Shown here: in pieces, positions 7,675 to 16,884 of the stretch | Layout: the number at the start of each line of letters is the position of its first letter | Position numbering within the stretch: position 1 is the first letter of the stretch | DNA from: Treponema sp. | GTDB lineage: Bacteria > Spirochaetota > Spirochaetia > Treponematales > Treponemataceae | Length of the DNA: 46,632 nucleotides | NCBI GenBank assembly: GCA_017386165.1 | Contig: JAFNQK010000127.1 | Location: forward strand, 1 to 46,632 | Direction: 5' to 3' | The notes under the pieces: model-generated | The model's input: the letters and a program-made list of their open reading frames with translations, nothing else | Told to the model about the DNA's origin: nothing | Databases searched by the model: none | Made by a program: the position numbers and the translations under genes

Positions 7675-9235
7675 TCCTACAGGATTTATGGATTTTAAGA
7701 GAATTGAAAACGGAAATATTCCGCCATTGGAAAGAATTACCAATTTTAAGGAATTCCATCCAAAGCTGGACGAAAAAGCTCGCCGTGAGCAGGCCTCTCG
7801 TTGTATGAACTGCGGTGTTCCGATGTGTCAGAGTGCAATCCGCCTCAAGGGAATGGTAACTGGATGCCCTCTTCATAACTACATTCCGGAATGGAATGAT
7901 GCTCTCTACAACGGACAGTTTGATATGGCTGCCTGGAGACTTTTGAAAACTTCAAGTTTTCCTGAATTTACAGGCCGCGTTTGTCCTGCTCTCTGCGAAA
8001 AGGCTTGTAACTGCGGGTGCCCTGATTTAGAAGACAAAAGCATCTTCAATGGTGCCGTAACAATCCACGATAACGAACTATTCATCATCGAAAAAGCCTT
8101 TTCTACAGGTTATATCAAGCCAGAAGTTCCTGCAAAGCGCAGCGGAAAAAAGGTTGCCGTAATCGGTTCAGGTCCAAGTGGTCTTGCAGCTGCTGACTGG
8201 CTCAACCGCCGCGGCCACAGTGTAACCGTATACGAACGCGAAGACAGAGCCGGCGGACTTTTGATGTACGGTATTCCAAATATGAAGCTGGAAAAATCCA
8301 TCATCGAGCGCCGTATCGAACTCATGAAGCAGGAAGGCGTTGAATTTGTATTTAATGCAGATGTAGGAAAGACAATTTCAGCAGAACATATCTACAATGA
8401 ATACGATGCAGTTGCCCTCTGTTGTGGTGCAAAAAAAGCCCGCAAACTCGCTGCCAGCGGAGTTGAAACCAATGGCGTTATGTTTGCGGTAGACTTCCTG
8501 ACTGACGTAACAAAATGTGTTGTTCAGACAGAAACTGCCCTCAACAAAATTGGTACTGAACCAACAAATGAACAGATTCACAAGCTTCTCTTTGAAAAAT
8601 ATGGCATTCAGGTAAATGCAAAGCATGTTGTAATCGTTGGTGGTGGTGATACCGGAAACGACTGCTGTGGTTCTTCAATTCGTCTCGGAGCTGCAAGCGT
8701 AACCCAGATTGAAATGATGCCTTGTCCTCCAGTAGAACGTGCAAAGAATAATCCTTGGCCGGAATGGCCTAAAGTCCTCAAAGTGGACTATGGTGCAGAA
8801 GAATCTATTGCCCGCTTTGGAAAAGACCCTCGTGTTTATGAAACAACTGTAAAAGAAGTAATCAGTGAAAACGGACACATCACTGCTGTTCGTACTGTAG
8901 AAGTAGAATTCAAAGTAATCGACGGAAAGCGTGAACTTGTAGAACGACCTGGAACTGAAAAAGTTCTCCCTTGTGACCTTCTTTTGGTTGCAGCCGGATT
9001 TACAGGTTGTGAAGAATACACTGCACAGGCGTTCGGCGTAGAACTCGGCCAGCGCGGAACAGTTTCTTCTGTTGGAGAAGCAACTCCAGATTTGGCAAGT
9101 TCAAACGGCTATGCCACAAGTAAAGACAAGATCTTTACCGCAGGTGATATGCACAGAGGCCAATCTCTCGTTGTATGGGCAATCGCAGAAGGCCGCGAAT
9201 GTGCTCATCAGATTGATGCTTTCTTAAGAGGTTAA
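7667..9235 (+). CDS. gltD: Glutamate synthase small subunit
   Basis: 522 aa. Supplies electrons from NAD(P)H through FAD and iron-sulfur clusters to GltB. The N-terminal cysteines C46, C49, C54 and C67 and a second group at C106/C110/C114 and nearby match the two 4Fe-4S clusters of the family. FAD fold GSGPSG is at 167-172 and the NAD(P)H fold GGGDTG at 325-330. ACGGAGG (7654-7660) sits 6 nt before an ATG that overlaps the last 8 nt of gltB, which indicates translational coupling and a 1:1 complex. Length and motifs are ordinary for bacterial GltD. Confidence 0.95.
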   Translation: MNSPTGFMDFKRIENGNIPPLERITNFKEFHPKLDEKARREQASRCMNCGVPMCQSAIRLKGMVTGCPLHNYIPEWNDALYNGQFDMAAWRLLKTSSFPEFTGRVCPALCEKACNCGCPDLEDKSIFNGAVTIHDNELFIIEKAFSTGYIKPEVPAKRSGKKVAVIGSGPSGLAAADWLNRRGHSVTVYEREDRAGGLLMYGIPNMKLEKSIIERRIELMKQEGVEFVFNADVGKTISAEHIYNEYDAVALCCGAKKARKLAASGVETNGVMFAVDFLTDVTKCVVQTETALNKIGTEPTNEQIHKLLFEKYGIQVNAKHVVIVGGGDTGNDCCGSSIRLGAASVTQIEMMPCPPVERAKNNPWPEWPKVLKVDYGAEESIARFGKDPRVYETTVKEVISENGHITAVRTVEVEFKVIDGKRELVERPGTEKVLPCDLLLVAAGFTGCEEYTAQAFGVELGQRGTVSSVGEATPDLASSNGYATSKDKIFTAGDMHRGQSLVVWAIAEGRECAHQIDAFLRG

Positions 9236-9240
9236 ATACT

Positions 9241-10665
9241 ATGGGTTTGCATGACGAATGTGGTGTTATTGGTGTATACGGAGCAAATAACGCTGCTTCA
9301 CTATCCTACTTTGGCCTTGTTTCTTTGCAGCATCGCGGACAGGAAAGCGCCGGAATTGCTGTAAGTGACGGCAAGCGTATTACCCTCAAAAAGGAATTAG
9401 GTCTCGTCGGGGATATTTTTACACAGACCGACTTTGAAAAACTGACCGGCCATATCGCAATCGGTCATGTTCGTTATGCAACTGCTGGCGGCCGCACCCG
9501 TGAAAACGCACAGCCATTTTTGAATACTTTCAAGCTTGGTTCTATTGCCCTTTCTCACAACGGCCAGCTGGTAAACCATACTCCTCTAAGAGAATTACTG
9601 GAAGACAACGGAAGCACTTTCTTGAGTTCTTCTGACAGCGAAGTAATTCTAAAACTCATCGTTCGAAAATTTATTGAAAAAGGCGGAAAACCAGGTTCCG
9701 GGGGCAAACAGACTTCTTCAGAACAGGACGATTCCCGTTTTGTTGACGCTGTCATCGAAGCTGTAAGTGAAATCAAAGGTTCTTTTGCCCTCTGTATCAT
9801 GACCGAAAATATGCTGATTGGTGTAAGAGATCCAAACGGAATCAGACCTCTCTGCCTCGGAACAATTGATTCAACTCAGGAACCGTCTTTTATTCTTGCA
9901 TCAGAAAGCTGTGCAATCGATGCCATGAACGGTTCTTTCCTCCGGGATGTAAAGCCTGGAGAAATCGTCGTAATAAGAAACGGAAAACTCAATTCATATA
10001 TGATGCAGGTTCCTGTAAAAAAACAGACTTGTATCTTTGAATATGTATATTTTGCCCGCCCGGACAGCATTATCGACAATATCGCCGTACAGAATGCCCG
10101 CTACAAGATGGGAGAAATGCTTGCAAAAGAAAGTTCTATTCCTGCAGATGTAGTAATCGGTGTTCCAGACAGCGGTATCGGTGCTGCCATGGGGTATTCC
10201 AAGGCCAGCGGAATTCCGTATGTTACCGGTATTATCAAGAACAAATACATTGGACGTACCTTTATTGCTCCCACACAGGCAGAACGCGAAGCAATGGTAT
10301 TTGTAAAGCTTAATGCCATTAAAAGCGACCTTGAAGGAAAACGCGTCGTTGTAATTGATGATTCTATCGTCCGTGGAACAACAAGCCGCCGCCTAGTACA
10401 GATTTTACGTCGCGCAGGTGCTAAAGAAGTTCATTTCAGAGTAAGTTCTTCTCCTGTAAAATTTCCATGCCACCTGGGAATCGATACTCCAAGCAAAAAC
10501 GAATTGATTTCTTGTACTCACGATCTTGAACAAATCCGTCAGGAAATTGGAGCTGACAGTCTCGCCTTTATCAGCCTTGAAGGTATGATTAATGCTCTAA
10601 AAGAATGCTCTTGTGGTGATACTGGCTTTTGTAAGGGCTGTTTTTCTGGAGATTATCCAGTATAA
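9241..10665 (+). CDS. purF: Amidophosphoribosyltransferase
   Basis: 474 aa. First committed step of purine synthesis: PRPP plus glutamine to phosphoribosylamine. An N-terminal class II glutaminase domain with Cys7 (DECGVIG) implies removal of a short propeptide. The C-terminal phosphoribosyltransferase domain has the PRPP loop VVVIDDSIVRGTT. The interior CIFEYVYFARPDS segment and C-terminal cysteines (CSCG...FCKGCFSG) match the Bacillus-type enzyme carrying a 4Fe-4S cluster. A low-complexity Gly/Lys/Ser insert near residues 145-165 looks like a surface loop. The start lies 5 nt after gltD with AAGAGG upstream, so it is in the gltBD operon rather than a pur operon, tying a glutamine-consuming enzyme to nitrogen control. 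Confidence 0.93.
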   Translation: MGLHDECGVIGVYGANNAASLSYFGLVSLQHRGQESAGIAVSDGKRITLKKELGLVGDIFTQTDFEKLTGHIAIGHVRYATAGGRTRENAQPFLNTFKLGSIALSHNGQLVNHTPLRELLEDNGSTFLSSSDSEVILKLIVRKFIEKGGKPGSGGKQTSSEQDDSRFVDAVIEAVSEIKGSFALCIMTENMLIGVRDPNGIRPLCLGTIDSTQEPSFILASESCAIDAMNGSFLRDVKPGEIVVIRNGKLNSYMMQVPVKKQTCIFEYVYFARPDSIIDNIAVQNARYKMGEMLAKESSIPADVVIGVPDSGIGAAMGYSKASGIPYVTGIIKNKYIGRTFIAPTQAEREAMVFVKLNAIKSDLEGKRVVVIDDSIVRGTTSRRLVQILRRAGAKEVHFRVSSSPVKFPCHLGIDTPSKNELISCTHDLEQIRQEIGADSLAFISLEGMINALKECSCGDTGFCKGCFSGDYPV

Positions 10666-10691
10666 GAAGCAATAAAAAATCAGATTATTGA

Positions 10692-11258
10692 TTATTCGTA
10701 CATTTTGATTATGCTCTGGGCGATATCAATGCGCTTTGAGCTTGTGTCCATTGCCTGTTTTTCCAGGTAATGGTGGGCCTGAGCTTCTGTCATTCCCTTC
10801 TTTTCTACAAGAATGAGCTTTGCCCGGTTTACAAGACGTATTTCTTCCATCTTAGATTTTAGCTTAATTGTCTGGTTGTTGAGTGCCTGTACTTTATAAT
10901 GAACTGCTATGGCAACCTTAATCATATTGTAAAAATATGAGGGTTCCAGAGGCTTTGTAACTGTCAAGACCCCATAACTTTCTACGCGATAAGAAACCTG
11001 TTCAAAATTTTCGCTGTTTACTAAAAGCAAAACTGTAGAATCTGTATCAGAAACATTGATAGCAAAATCTGTGCTTGAAGAATTAGTTGAATCTGCAATA
11101 ATAAAATCATAGTTTCTTGTTTCAGAAAGCCTTGATGCTTCGTAAAAGTCATCTGTAAATGACAGCTTAAAAAGCGGCGCAATTAAAAAGGCTTTGATTA
11201 GAGAAACAGTTTTATTGTCATCCGAAACAAGCAGAACGCTGTAACTTTCCTGATTCAT
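10692..11258 (-). CDS. ANTAR-domain response regulator (NasT/EutV-like)
   Basis: 188 aa. Receiver-like domain about 5-120: acidic pair D13/D14, candidate phospho-acceptor D56 and conserved K102 in TKP are all present. A coiled linker (about 122-140) leads to a C-terminal ANTAR RNA-binding domain (about 135-187) with the LVNRAKLIL, LEKQAM and IAQSII landmarks. Such proteins bind hexaloop hairpins in nascent leaders and prevent termination. It is the last gene of asnB-pyrG-glnA, 1 nt after glnA, with no strong Shine-Dalgarno site, so it is probably coupled. Likely targets are the matching leaders of asnB and gltB. No partner histidine kinase is visible here, and the activating signal is unknown. 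Confidence 0.88.
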   Translation of the reverse strand: MNQESYSVLLVSDDNKTVSLIKAFLIAPLFKLSFTDDFYEASRLSETRNYDFIIADSTNSSSTDFAINVSDTDSTVLLLVNSENFEQVSYRVESYGVLTVTKPLEPSYFYNMIKVAIAVHYKVQALNNQTIKLKSKMEEIRLVNRAKLILVEKKGMTEAQAHHYLEKQAMDTSSKRIDIAQSIIKMYE

Positions 11259-11259
11259 T

Positions 11260-12477
11260 CTATACTTCTATTTCACCAATAGCAGATTTTACAAAGTCGC
11301 TCTGTTTTGCGATTTCATGTGCATCATCCAAAGACTGAGGAAGAGTCTTTAGGCCCATGCGGCTGGCAATTTTGTTGTCAAAAAGATTTTCTTCTGTTTC
11401 TGCCGGACATGGAATCTTGTTCTTAATTCCGTCGATTGCAGCTTCAATCAAAAGAGCAATTGCAAGATAAGGGTTACAGAGAGGATCCGGAGAACGAACT
11501 TCGAGACGGGTTGTGTTTTTGCTTGCAGGAACTCGAATCAAAGTAGCACGGTTTTCTTTTCCCCAGGAAATATATTTTGGAGCTTTGCTTGAACCAAGTC
11601 TTACATAAGAATTATATGACGGGTTTAAGAAATAAGTCATTTCTTCGATGTGCTTGAGGATGCCCCCAAGAATATAAGGAAGAAGGTTTTCTTCATCTTT
11701 AGCGCCATTTTCAGACGGGAGACCGGCTTTTTTGTAGGAAATGTTAATGTGCATTCCGTTTCCGGCTTCACCTGCAAGAGGTTTTGGAGAGAAATCTGCA
11801 TACAAACCGTTTGCGCTTGCTTTTGTATTTACAATCCACTTAAAGGTTTCAACATTGTCTGCAGCTGTCAACGCATCTGCGTAATGAAAGTCGATTTCGT
11901 TCTGACCTGGGCCTTCTTCGTGGTGGCTGGCTTCTGGTGTGATACCCATCTGTTCAAGGGTAAAGCAGATATCGCGGCGGATGTTTTCACCGTGGTCTTC
12001 TGGTGCAATATCCATGTAGCCGGCCTTATCAAAGGTTTCTTTTGTAGGTTCTCCTTTTTCATCGAGTTTAAAGAGATAGAATTCGATTTCAGTTCCTACC
12101 ATGAGTTCGATGCCGCATTCATCCTTGAGACGGCGACATGCATTTTTAAGGAGATTACGGCTGTCTTTTGAATAAGGCTTTCCGTCAGAAGTCTGAATAT
12201 TACAGAACATTCTGACAACTTTTCCTGTCATCGGGCGCCATGGAATAATTGCGAGGGTACTTGGATCTGGGAACAAGAATAAGTCGGATTTTTCTGGAGT
12301 TTCAAAGCCATAAACGCTGGAAGCATCAAAGGCAATTCCTTCTCTAAAGGCTCTGTCCAGCTCGCTTGGCATAATAGAAATATTCTTTTGCTTTCCTTTT
12401 ACATCAAAGAATGCCAGGCGGATAAATTTTACATCTTCTTCGTTTATAAAATCCAAAACTTCTTCTTGTGTGTACAT
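11260..12477 (-). CDS. glnA: Glutamine synthetase, type I, short form
   Basis: Makes glutamine from glutamate, ammonia and ATP. GSI landmarks are present: VGTEIEFYL and HHEEGPGQNEIDF (metal sites), GNGMHINIS, and the APKYISWG...NRATLIRVP region. At 405 aa it is shorter than the usual 440-470, mainly in the C-terminal part, and I see no NLYDLPPEE-type adenylylation site; this resembles GSI-alpha enzymes. An upstream in-frame ATG exists at 12483, but GAGG (12485-12488) is only 1 nt from it and 7 nt from the ATG at 12477, so I chose 12477. Third gene of the operon, directly followed by the ANTAR regulator. Confidence 0.93.
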   Translation of the reverse strand: MYTQEEVLDFINEEDVKFIRLAFFDVKGKQKNISIMPSELDRAFREGIAFDASSVYGFETPEKSDLFLFPDPSTLAIIPWRPMTGKVVRMFCNIQTSDGKPYSKDSRNLLKNACRRLKDECGIELMVGTEIEFYLFKLDEKGEPTKETFDKAGYMDIAPEDHGENIRRDICFTLEQMGITPEASHHEEGPGQNEIDFHYADALTAADNVETFKWIVNTKASANGLYADFSPKPLAGEAGNGMHINISYKKAGLPSENGAKDEENLLPYILGGILKHIEEMTYFLNPSYNSYVRLGSSKAPKYISWGKENRATLIRVPASKNTTRLEVRSPDPLCNPYLAIALLIEAAIDGIKNKIPCPAETEENLFDNKIASRMGLKTLPQSLDDAHEIAKQSDFVKSAIGEIEV

Positions 12478-12504
12478 CTGCATACCTCGTTTTTTTATTC
12501 TAAA

Positions 12505-14100
12505 CTATTCCTCGCATGCCCGCAAGAATTCTACGAAAAGTGGACTTGGCTTGTTTGGACGGCTCTTAAATTCCGGATGGAACTGTACGCCTACATGGAA
12601 CTGTCCATCGATTTCTACAGCTTCTACCAGAGTTTCGTCCGGGCTTGTTCCACTGATTACAAGACCTGCAGCCTTCATCTGTTCGCGGTAATCGTTGTTA
12701 AATTCGTAGCGATGACGGTGTCTTTCCTGGATATTATCTGACTTATATGCTTTTTCAAGCTTTGTGCCGTGAGTGACTTTACATGGATAGCTTCCAAGAC
12801 GCATTGTTCCGCCTTTGATTACTCCAGCTTGATCTTTCATAAGGTCGATAACAGGGTTTTCGCACATTTCGTCAAATTCGCGGCTGTTTGCATTTTCAAG
12901 TTTTAATACATTTCGGGCAAATTCGATTACGGCAATCTGCATTCCGAGACAGATTCCAAAATATGGAAGTTTATGGGTTCTGGCATATTTGCAGGAATTA
13001 ATCATACCTTCAATACCGCGCTGGCCAAATCCACCAGGGAGAATAATTCCATTGCAGTCCTTAAAGATTTCTGGAGCGGTTTCGTCGGTTACGCTGTCAC
13101 TGTCTACCCATTTGATTTTTACGTTTTTGCCGGTTTCAAAACTAGCATGATTTAAGCTTTCTACGATACTAAGATATGAATCGTGGAGCTTTACATATTT
13201 TCCGACGAGAGCAACCTGTGTGCAGCCTTTTCTGGAATGGATTTTTTCAATCATTTTTGACCAGTCTGCAAGAGCTGGATAATCTCCTCTTGTATTTTCA
13301 AGACCAAGGTCTCGGCATACAACATCGTCCATATTCTGGCTGTGAAGCATCAATGGAACTTCATAGAGACTTTCGCAAGTTGTATTATTTATTACACAGT
13401 CTTCTGAAACATTGCAGAAAAGGCTGATCTTTTTGCGGATTTCGATAGGAATTTCTTTGTCACAGCGGGCAACAATGATGTCCGGATGGATTCCAACTGC
13501 CATTAATTCTTTAACGGAATGCTGTGTCGGCTTACTCTTAAATTCATCTGAACCGCTGATGTATGGAACAAGACATACATGAATGAAAAGGCAGTTTCTT
13601 TGGCCTACTTCAAGAGAAAGCTGACGGATTGCTTCCAGAAATGGCTGGCTTTCGATATCGCCGATTGTACCACCGATTTCTACGATGCTTACATCAGCCT
13701 GACTTACTTCTGCATTCTTTAAAATGAAATCTTTGATTTCGTTTGTTACATGAGGAATAATCTGAACGGTTTCTCCAAGATATTCACCCTGGCGTTCTTT
13801 GTTGAGAACATTCCAGTATACTCGACCGCTGGTGAGATTTGAGTATTTTGTAAGGTTTTCATCGATAAAGCGTTCGTAGTGTCCAAGGTCAAGATCGGTT
13901 TCGGCACCATCATCAGTTACAAATACTTCACCATGCTGAAATGGACTCATGGTACCCGGGTCAACATTCATGTATGGGTCTAATTTCTGTGAAGCAATTT
14001 TTAAACCGCGGCATTTTAAAAGACGTCCAAGACTTGCCGCTGTGATTCCTTTTCCTAAGCCGCTTACAACTCCACCTGTAACAAAAATAAATTTACTCAT
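12505..14100 (-). CDS. pyrG: CTP synthase
   Basis: 531 aa, normal length. Converts UTP to CTP with glutamine or ammonia and ATP. The N-terminal synthetase domain starts with [12 protein letters not shown] (P-loop about 13-18). The C-terminal class I glutaminase domain has nucleophile C384 in GICLGMQ and a His-Pro-Glu late in the domain. GGAG lies about 9 nt before the ATG. It sits 14 nt after asnB and 27 nt before glnA, placing a third glutamine-linked enzyme in the operon. Confidence 0.95.
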   Translation of the reverse strand: MSKFIFVTGGVVSGLGKGITAASLGRLLKCRGLKIASQKLDPYMNVDPGTMSPFQHGEVFVTDDGAETDLDLGHYERFIDENLTKYSNLTSGRVYWNVLNKERQGEYLGETVQIIPHVTNEIKDFILKNAEVSQADVSIVEIGGTIGDIESQPFLEAIRQLSLEVGQRNCLFIHVCLVPYISGSDEFKSKPTQHSVKELMAVGIHPDIIVARCDKEIPIEIRKKISLFCNVSEDCVINNTTCESLYEVPLMLHSQNMDDVVCRDLGLENTRGDYPALADWSKMIEKIHSRKGCTQVALVGKYVKLHDSYLSIVESLNHASFETGKNVKIKWVDSDSVTDETAPEIFKDCNGIILPGGFGQRGIEGMINSCKYARTHKLPYFGICLGMQIAVIEFARNVLKLENANSREFDEMCENPVIDLMKDQAGVIKGGTMRLGSYPCKVTHGTKLEKAYKSDNIQERHRHRYEFNNDYREQMKAAGLVISGTSPDETLVEAVEIDGQFHVGVQFHPEFKSRPNKPSPLFVEFLRACEE

Positions 14101-14114
14101 TTTTTATGACTCCA

Positions 14115-15884
14115 TTAATATGCATCATTGTGCACTCCCTTGATGGCTCTTCCGCTAGGCTCATCAGTATTTTTCCATGCTGCGTCCCATTCAAGGGCTT
14201 TGGCAGTACTGCAGGCTACTCCTGCTTCGTGTGGTACGCATTTGGCTGCACTGTCGCTTGGGAATAAGCGTGAATAAATTTCTCTGTAATAATATTCTTC
14301 TTTTGTTTTTGGAGGATTTACCGGGAAACGGTTCTCGCGGCGGGCAAATTCTGCGTCAGAAACCTTTTCTTCTGTAATCTTTTTAAGTGTATCGATCCAG
14401 TTGTATCCTACACCGTCGCTGAACTGTTCCTTCTGTCTCCAGCAAATGTTTTCAGGAAGCATGTCTTCAAAGGCTTTGCGCAAAATCCACTTTTCAATGC
14501 GCTGTTTGCCGTCAGGGAGACGAAGGTTCATCTTATCACCAGGGTTAAGGCTCATTGCGATATCGATAAAGTCTTTGTCGAGGAAAGGAACACGGCCTTC
14601 TACACCCCATGCCATAAGGCTCTTGTTAGCTCTCAGACAGTCGTAAAGGTGAAGCTTGCTCATTTTGCGAACAAGTTCTTCATGAAATTCCTTTGCATCT
14701 GGCGCCTTATGGAAATAGAGATAACCGCCAAAGAGTTCGTCGCTGCCTTCTCCACTGAGAACCATCTTGATTCCCATTGATTTGATAACCCGGGCAAGAA
14801 GATACATTGGAGTGCTGGCGCGTACAGTTGTGATATCATAAGTTTCGATATGATAAATTACGTCAGGGAGAGCATCCAGAGCTTCCTGAATTGTAAAATG
14901 AACTTCGTGGTGAACTGTTCCAATGTAATCAGCAGCTTTTTGTGCCGCAATTAAGTCAGGAGAACCTTCTAGACCTACGGCAAAGCTGTGGAGCTGAGGC
15001 CACCAGGCACTTTCTTTTCCGTCAGTTTCGATTCGTTTTTTGCTGAATTTCTGTGTAATAGCAGCAATAATTGAAGAATCAAGACCACCGCTGAGCAAAA
15101 CACCATAAGGAACATCACTCATGAGTTGTGCTTTTACAGCTTCTTCCAAGCCGTTCTTTACTTTTTCAATTACAGAAGGGTTTATAATTTCGCCTTTATC
15201 ATCAGTTGCTCTTGGAGAAGCTTTTACATTGTCATAACTTTCCCAGTCTCGTTTATACCAGAGCTGTGGTTTTGCGTTGTTCTTGTCAGATTCTGACCAT
15301 AAAAAGTGTCCGTTAGGGAATTCTTCGATTGTTGTGCATTCCCCTTCCAGAGCCTTTAATTCGCTTGCAACATAATAGCGGCCGTTCTTATCCCAACCTT
15401 GATACAGAGGAATTACACCAATTTCATCCCGGGCAATGAGATATGAATCTCTTTCGCTGTCGTACAATGCAAATGCAAAGATTCCGGACAGTTTTTCTAT
15501 CATTTTAGAAAAGTCTCCGCCGTTAGCAATGCATTCTTTATAAAGAGGAATGATTACTTCACAATCACTTCCTGTGCGGAATTTATAATTATTTTCAAGT
15601 GCCTGTCTCAAAGATTTGTGATTGTATATTTCACCGTTTGCAGCAAGAATGATTTTTCCATCATCGCTGACAAGAGGCTGTTTTCCACTGAGAGGATCAA
15701 CAATACTGAGGCGTTCATGACTCAAGATTGCATTATTACCTGTGTAGACGCCGCTCCAGTCCGGACCACGATGTCTAATTTTCTTTGACATCTTAATTAC
15801 CTGAGATCTAAGTTCTTCCTTAAGACCTTCCGCAATCGGTGAACTACCGCTGTTTAAATCAAAGCAACCTACAAAACCGCACAT
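14115..15884 (-). CDS. asnB: Asparagine synthetase, glutamine-hydrolysing
   Basis: 589 aa. Makes asparagine from aspartate, glutamine and ATP. The N-terminal Ntn glutaminase has catalytic Cys2 directly after Met and the RHRGPD motif (38-43). The C-terminal synthetase domain has the pyrophosphate loop SGGLDSS (265-271) and SGEGSDELFGGY. Length is close to the E. coli-type enzyme. GGAGG lies 7 nt before ATG. It is the first gene of asnB-pyrG-glnA-ANTAR, preceded by a leader whose 17-nt core is identical to that of gltB. The C-terminal 30 residues are less conserved in appearance. Confidence 0.95.
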   Translation of the reverse strand: MCGFVGCFDLNSGSSPIAEGLKEELRSQVIKMSKKIRHRGPDWSGVYTGNNAILSHERLSIVDPLSGKQPLVSDDGKIILAANGEIYNHKSLRQALENNYKFRTGSDCEVIIPLYKECIANGGDFSKMIEKLSGIFAFALYDSERDSYLIARDEIGVIPLYQGWDKNGRYYVASELKALEGECTTIEEFPNGHFLWSESDKNNAKPQLWYKRDWESYDNVKASPRATDDKGEIINPSVIEKVKNGLEEAVKAQLMSDVPYGVLLSGGLDSSIIAAITQKFSKKRIETDGKESAWWPQLHSFAVGLEGSPDLIAAQKAADYIGTVHHEVHFTIQEALDALPDVIYHIETYDITTVRASTPMYLLARVIKSMGIKMVLSGEGSDELFGGYLYFHKAPDAKEFHEELVRKMSKLHLYDCLRANKSLMAWGVEGRVPFLDKDFIDIAMSLNPGDKMNLRLPDGKQRIEKWILRKAFEDMLPENICWRQKEQFSDGVGYNWIDTLKKITEEKVSDAEFARRENRFPVNPPKTKEEYYYREIYSRLFPSDSAAKCVPHEAGVACSTAKALEWDAAWKNTDEPSGRAIKGVHNDAY

Positions 15885-15905
15885 ATTTTGCCTCCAGTTT
15901 AAAAT

Positions 15906-15980
15906 AAAAAAAGGCCGTGAACAAACGATACTTCGCCCCTAAAGGGAAAAGCATTATTTATTCACGACCTCTTTGCCGTT
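15906..15980 (-). promoter_or_regulatory. asnB leader: ANTAR-type antiterminator candidate and terminator
   Basis: Read on the minus strand, AACGGCAAAGAGGTCGT (15980-15964) repeats the gltB leader block exactly and can form the same ACGGC-[AAAGAG]-GUCGU hexaloop hairpin. Overlapping it is a terminator stem, GGTCGTGAA (15969-15961) with TTCACGGCC (15921-15913, one G-U), followed by seven T residues (15912-15906). The loop holds a small CCC/GGG hairpin. The terminator's downstream arm differs from that of gltB but still pairs, so the conserved part is precisely what the alternative hairpin needs. I found no convincing promoter just upstream; transcription may come from the tRNA promoter. Confidence 0.6.
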
Positions 15981-15983
15981 ATA

Positions 15984-16007
15984 TTCATTACGAATCTACT
16001 GGGCCAT
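15984..16007 (-). repeat. Degenerate copy of tRNA 3' end plus flank
   Basis: This 24-nt segment matches 16063-16086, the tRNA-Ile acceptor 3' strand ATGGCCC and 17 nt beyond it, at 20 of 24 positions. It lies directly upstream of the asnB leader. It may be what remains of a second tandem tRNA gene or of an attachment-site duplication; no integrase is nearby. Confidence 0.5.
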
Positions 16008-16078
16008 ACATCGCATTCGCTCCGTTTGGCCTATTGGAAGTGATTTACGTATAGTTTCTCACTTCGTTACAAAACTAT

Positions 16079-16151
<73 letters not shown>

Positions 16152-16165
16152 GCTAATTACTAGCT

Positions 16166-16195
16166 AATATAGCATAAATTTAGGGCTTAGGTCAA
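16166..16195 (-). promoter_or_regulatory. tRNA-Ile promoter
   Basis: On the minus strand TTGACC (16195-16190), 18 nt, TATATT (16171-16166). The predicted start is 7-8 nt before the tRNA 5' end. Read-through could also drive the asnB operon. Confidence 0.65.
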
Positions 16196-16232
16196 CATGG
16201 GATATTAAGGGATATTCATATAGAGAACTTTC

Positions 16233-16856
16233 TCACCCTTCATAAATCGGTTCAAAATCTTCTGCCGGGTGTCCGCACAGAGGACATTCATAATCAGGAG
16301 GAAGCTCGGCACCGTCGTATTCGTAACCGCAGATTTTGCATCTCCAGCCTTTTATTTTTTTAGGGGTTTGAGGGGTTTCCTGCTTTTGGGGTTTGATATT
16401 GCTTTGATAATAGGCGTATGTTAGGGGTTCGTTGCTGCTTACGACTTCGGAATCGGTTAGTTCGGCAATAAAAAGAGTATGTGTTCCGAGGTCAACAGAA
16501 GAAACTACTTTGCATTCGAGAATCGAGCACACTTCTTTTTTGACGACAGGACAGCCGTTGTTGCCATAAGAAAAGTCAAAATCCTTAAATTTATCGGTGT
16601 CTCGGCCGCTTGAATATCCAAATCGTTTGATTGTGTCAAAACTGCAGGTCTTATCGAGGACGGAAAGTGTAAATACTCCGCTGTTTTTTATCATCTGGCA
16701 GGTGAAATTCTGATTGATAACAGAGATAGCTAGTCTCACAGGGTTTGCGGCAGCTTGAAAACATGTGTTTGTGATGCAGGCATTAATTTTTTCACCGTCT
16801 TTTGTTCCAAGGATAAAAACACCGTAAGATAAGTTATATAAGGCTTTAGGATCCAT
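16233..16856 (-). CDS. Flavin reductase-like/rubredoxin fusion (Hrb/flavoredoxin-like)
   Basis: 207 aa. Residues about 1-150 form a flavin-reductase-like FMN-binding domain (start resembling 'YGVFILGT', conserved NP and S-x-I segments). Residues about 170-207 are a rubredoxin-type domain with CKICGY and CPLCG, giving four Cys for one iron, in compact form. The architecture equals the high-molecular-weight rubredoxin of acetogens, which passes electrons to oxygen- or superoxide-detoxifying enzymes. GAGGAGG lies 7 nt before ATG. It is 28 nt after the MMPL exporter gene and in the same direction as desulfoferrodoxin, so it could feed electrons to it; that pairing is inference. Confidence 0.85.
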   Translation of the reverse strand: MDPKALYNLSYGVFILGTKDGEKINACITNTCFQAAANPVRLAISVINQNFTCQMIKNSGVFTLSVLDKTCSFDTIKRFGYSSGRDTDKFKDFDFSYGNNGCPVVKKEVCSILECKVVSSVDLGTHTLFIAELTDSEVVSSNEPLTYAYYQSNIKPQKQETPQTPKKIKGWRCKICGYEYDGAELPPDYECPLCGHPAEDFEPIYEG

Positions 16857-16884
16857 AGTTGCCCTCCTCTAAAATTGATTAATA

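Noticed and set aside
10678-10693. Bidirectional terminator AATCA/TGATT between purF and the ANTAR gene.
   Set aside because: Only five A/T-rich pairs without a proper T-tract; too weak to call.
15984-16007. Sigma-54 promoter (TGGCC...TTCG) ahead of asnB.
   Set aside because: The GG and TT spacing is off by one and the -12 GC is missing; the sequence is better explained as a copy of the tRNA 3' end.
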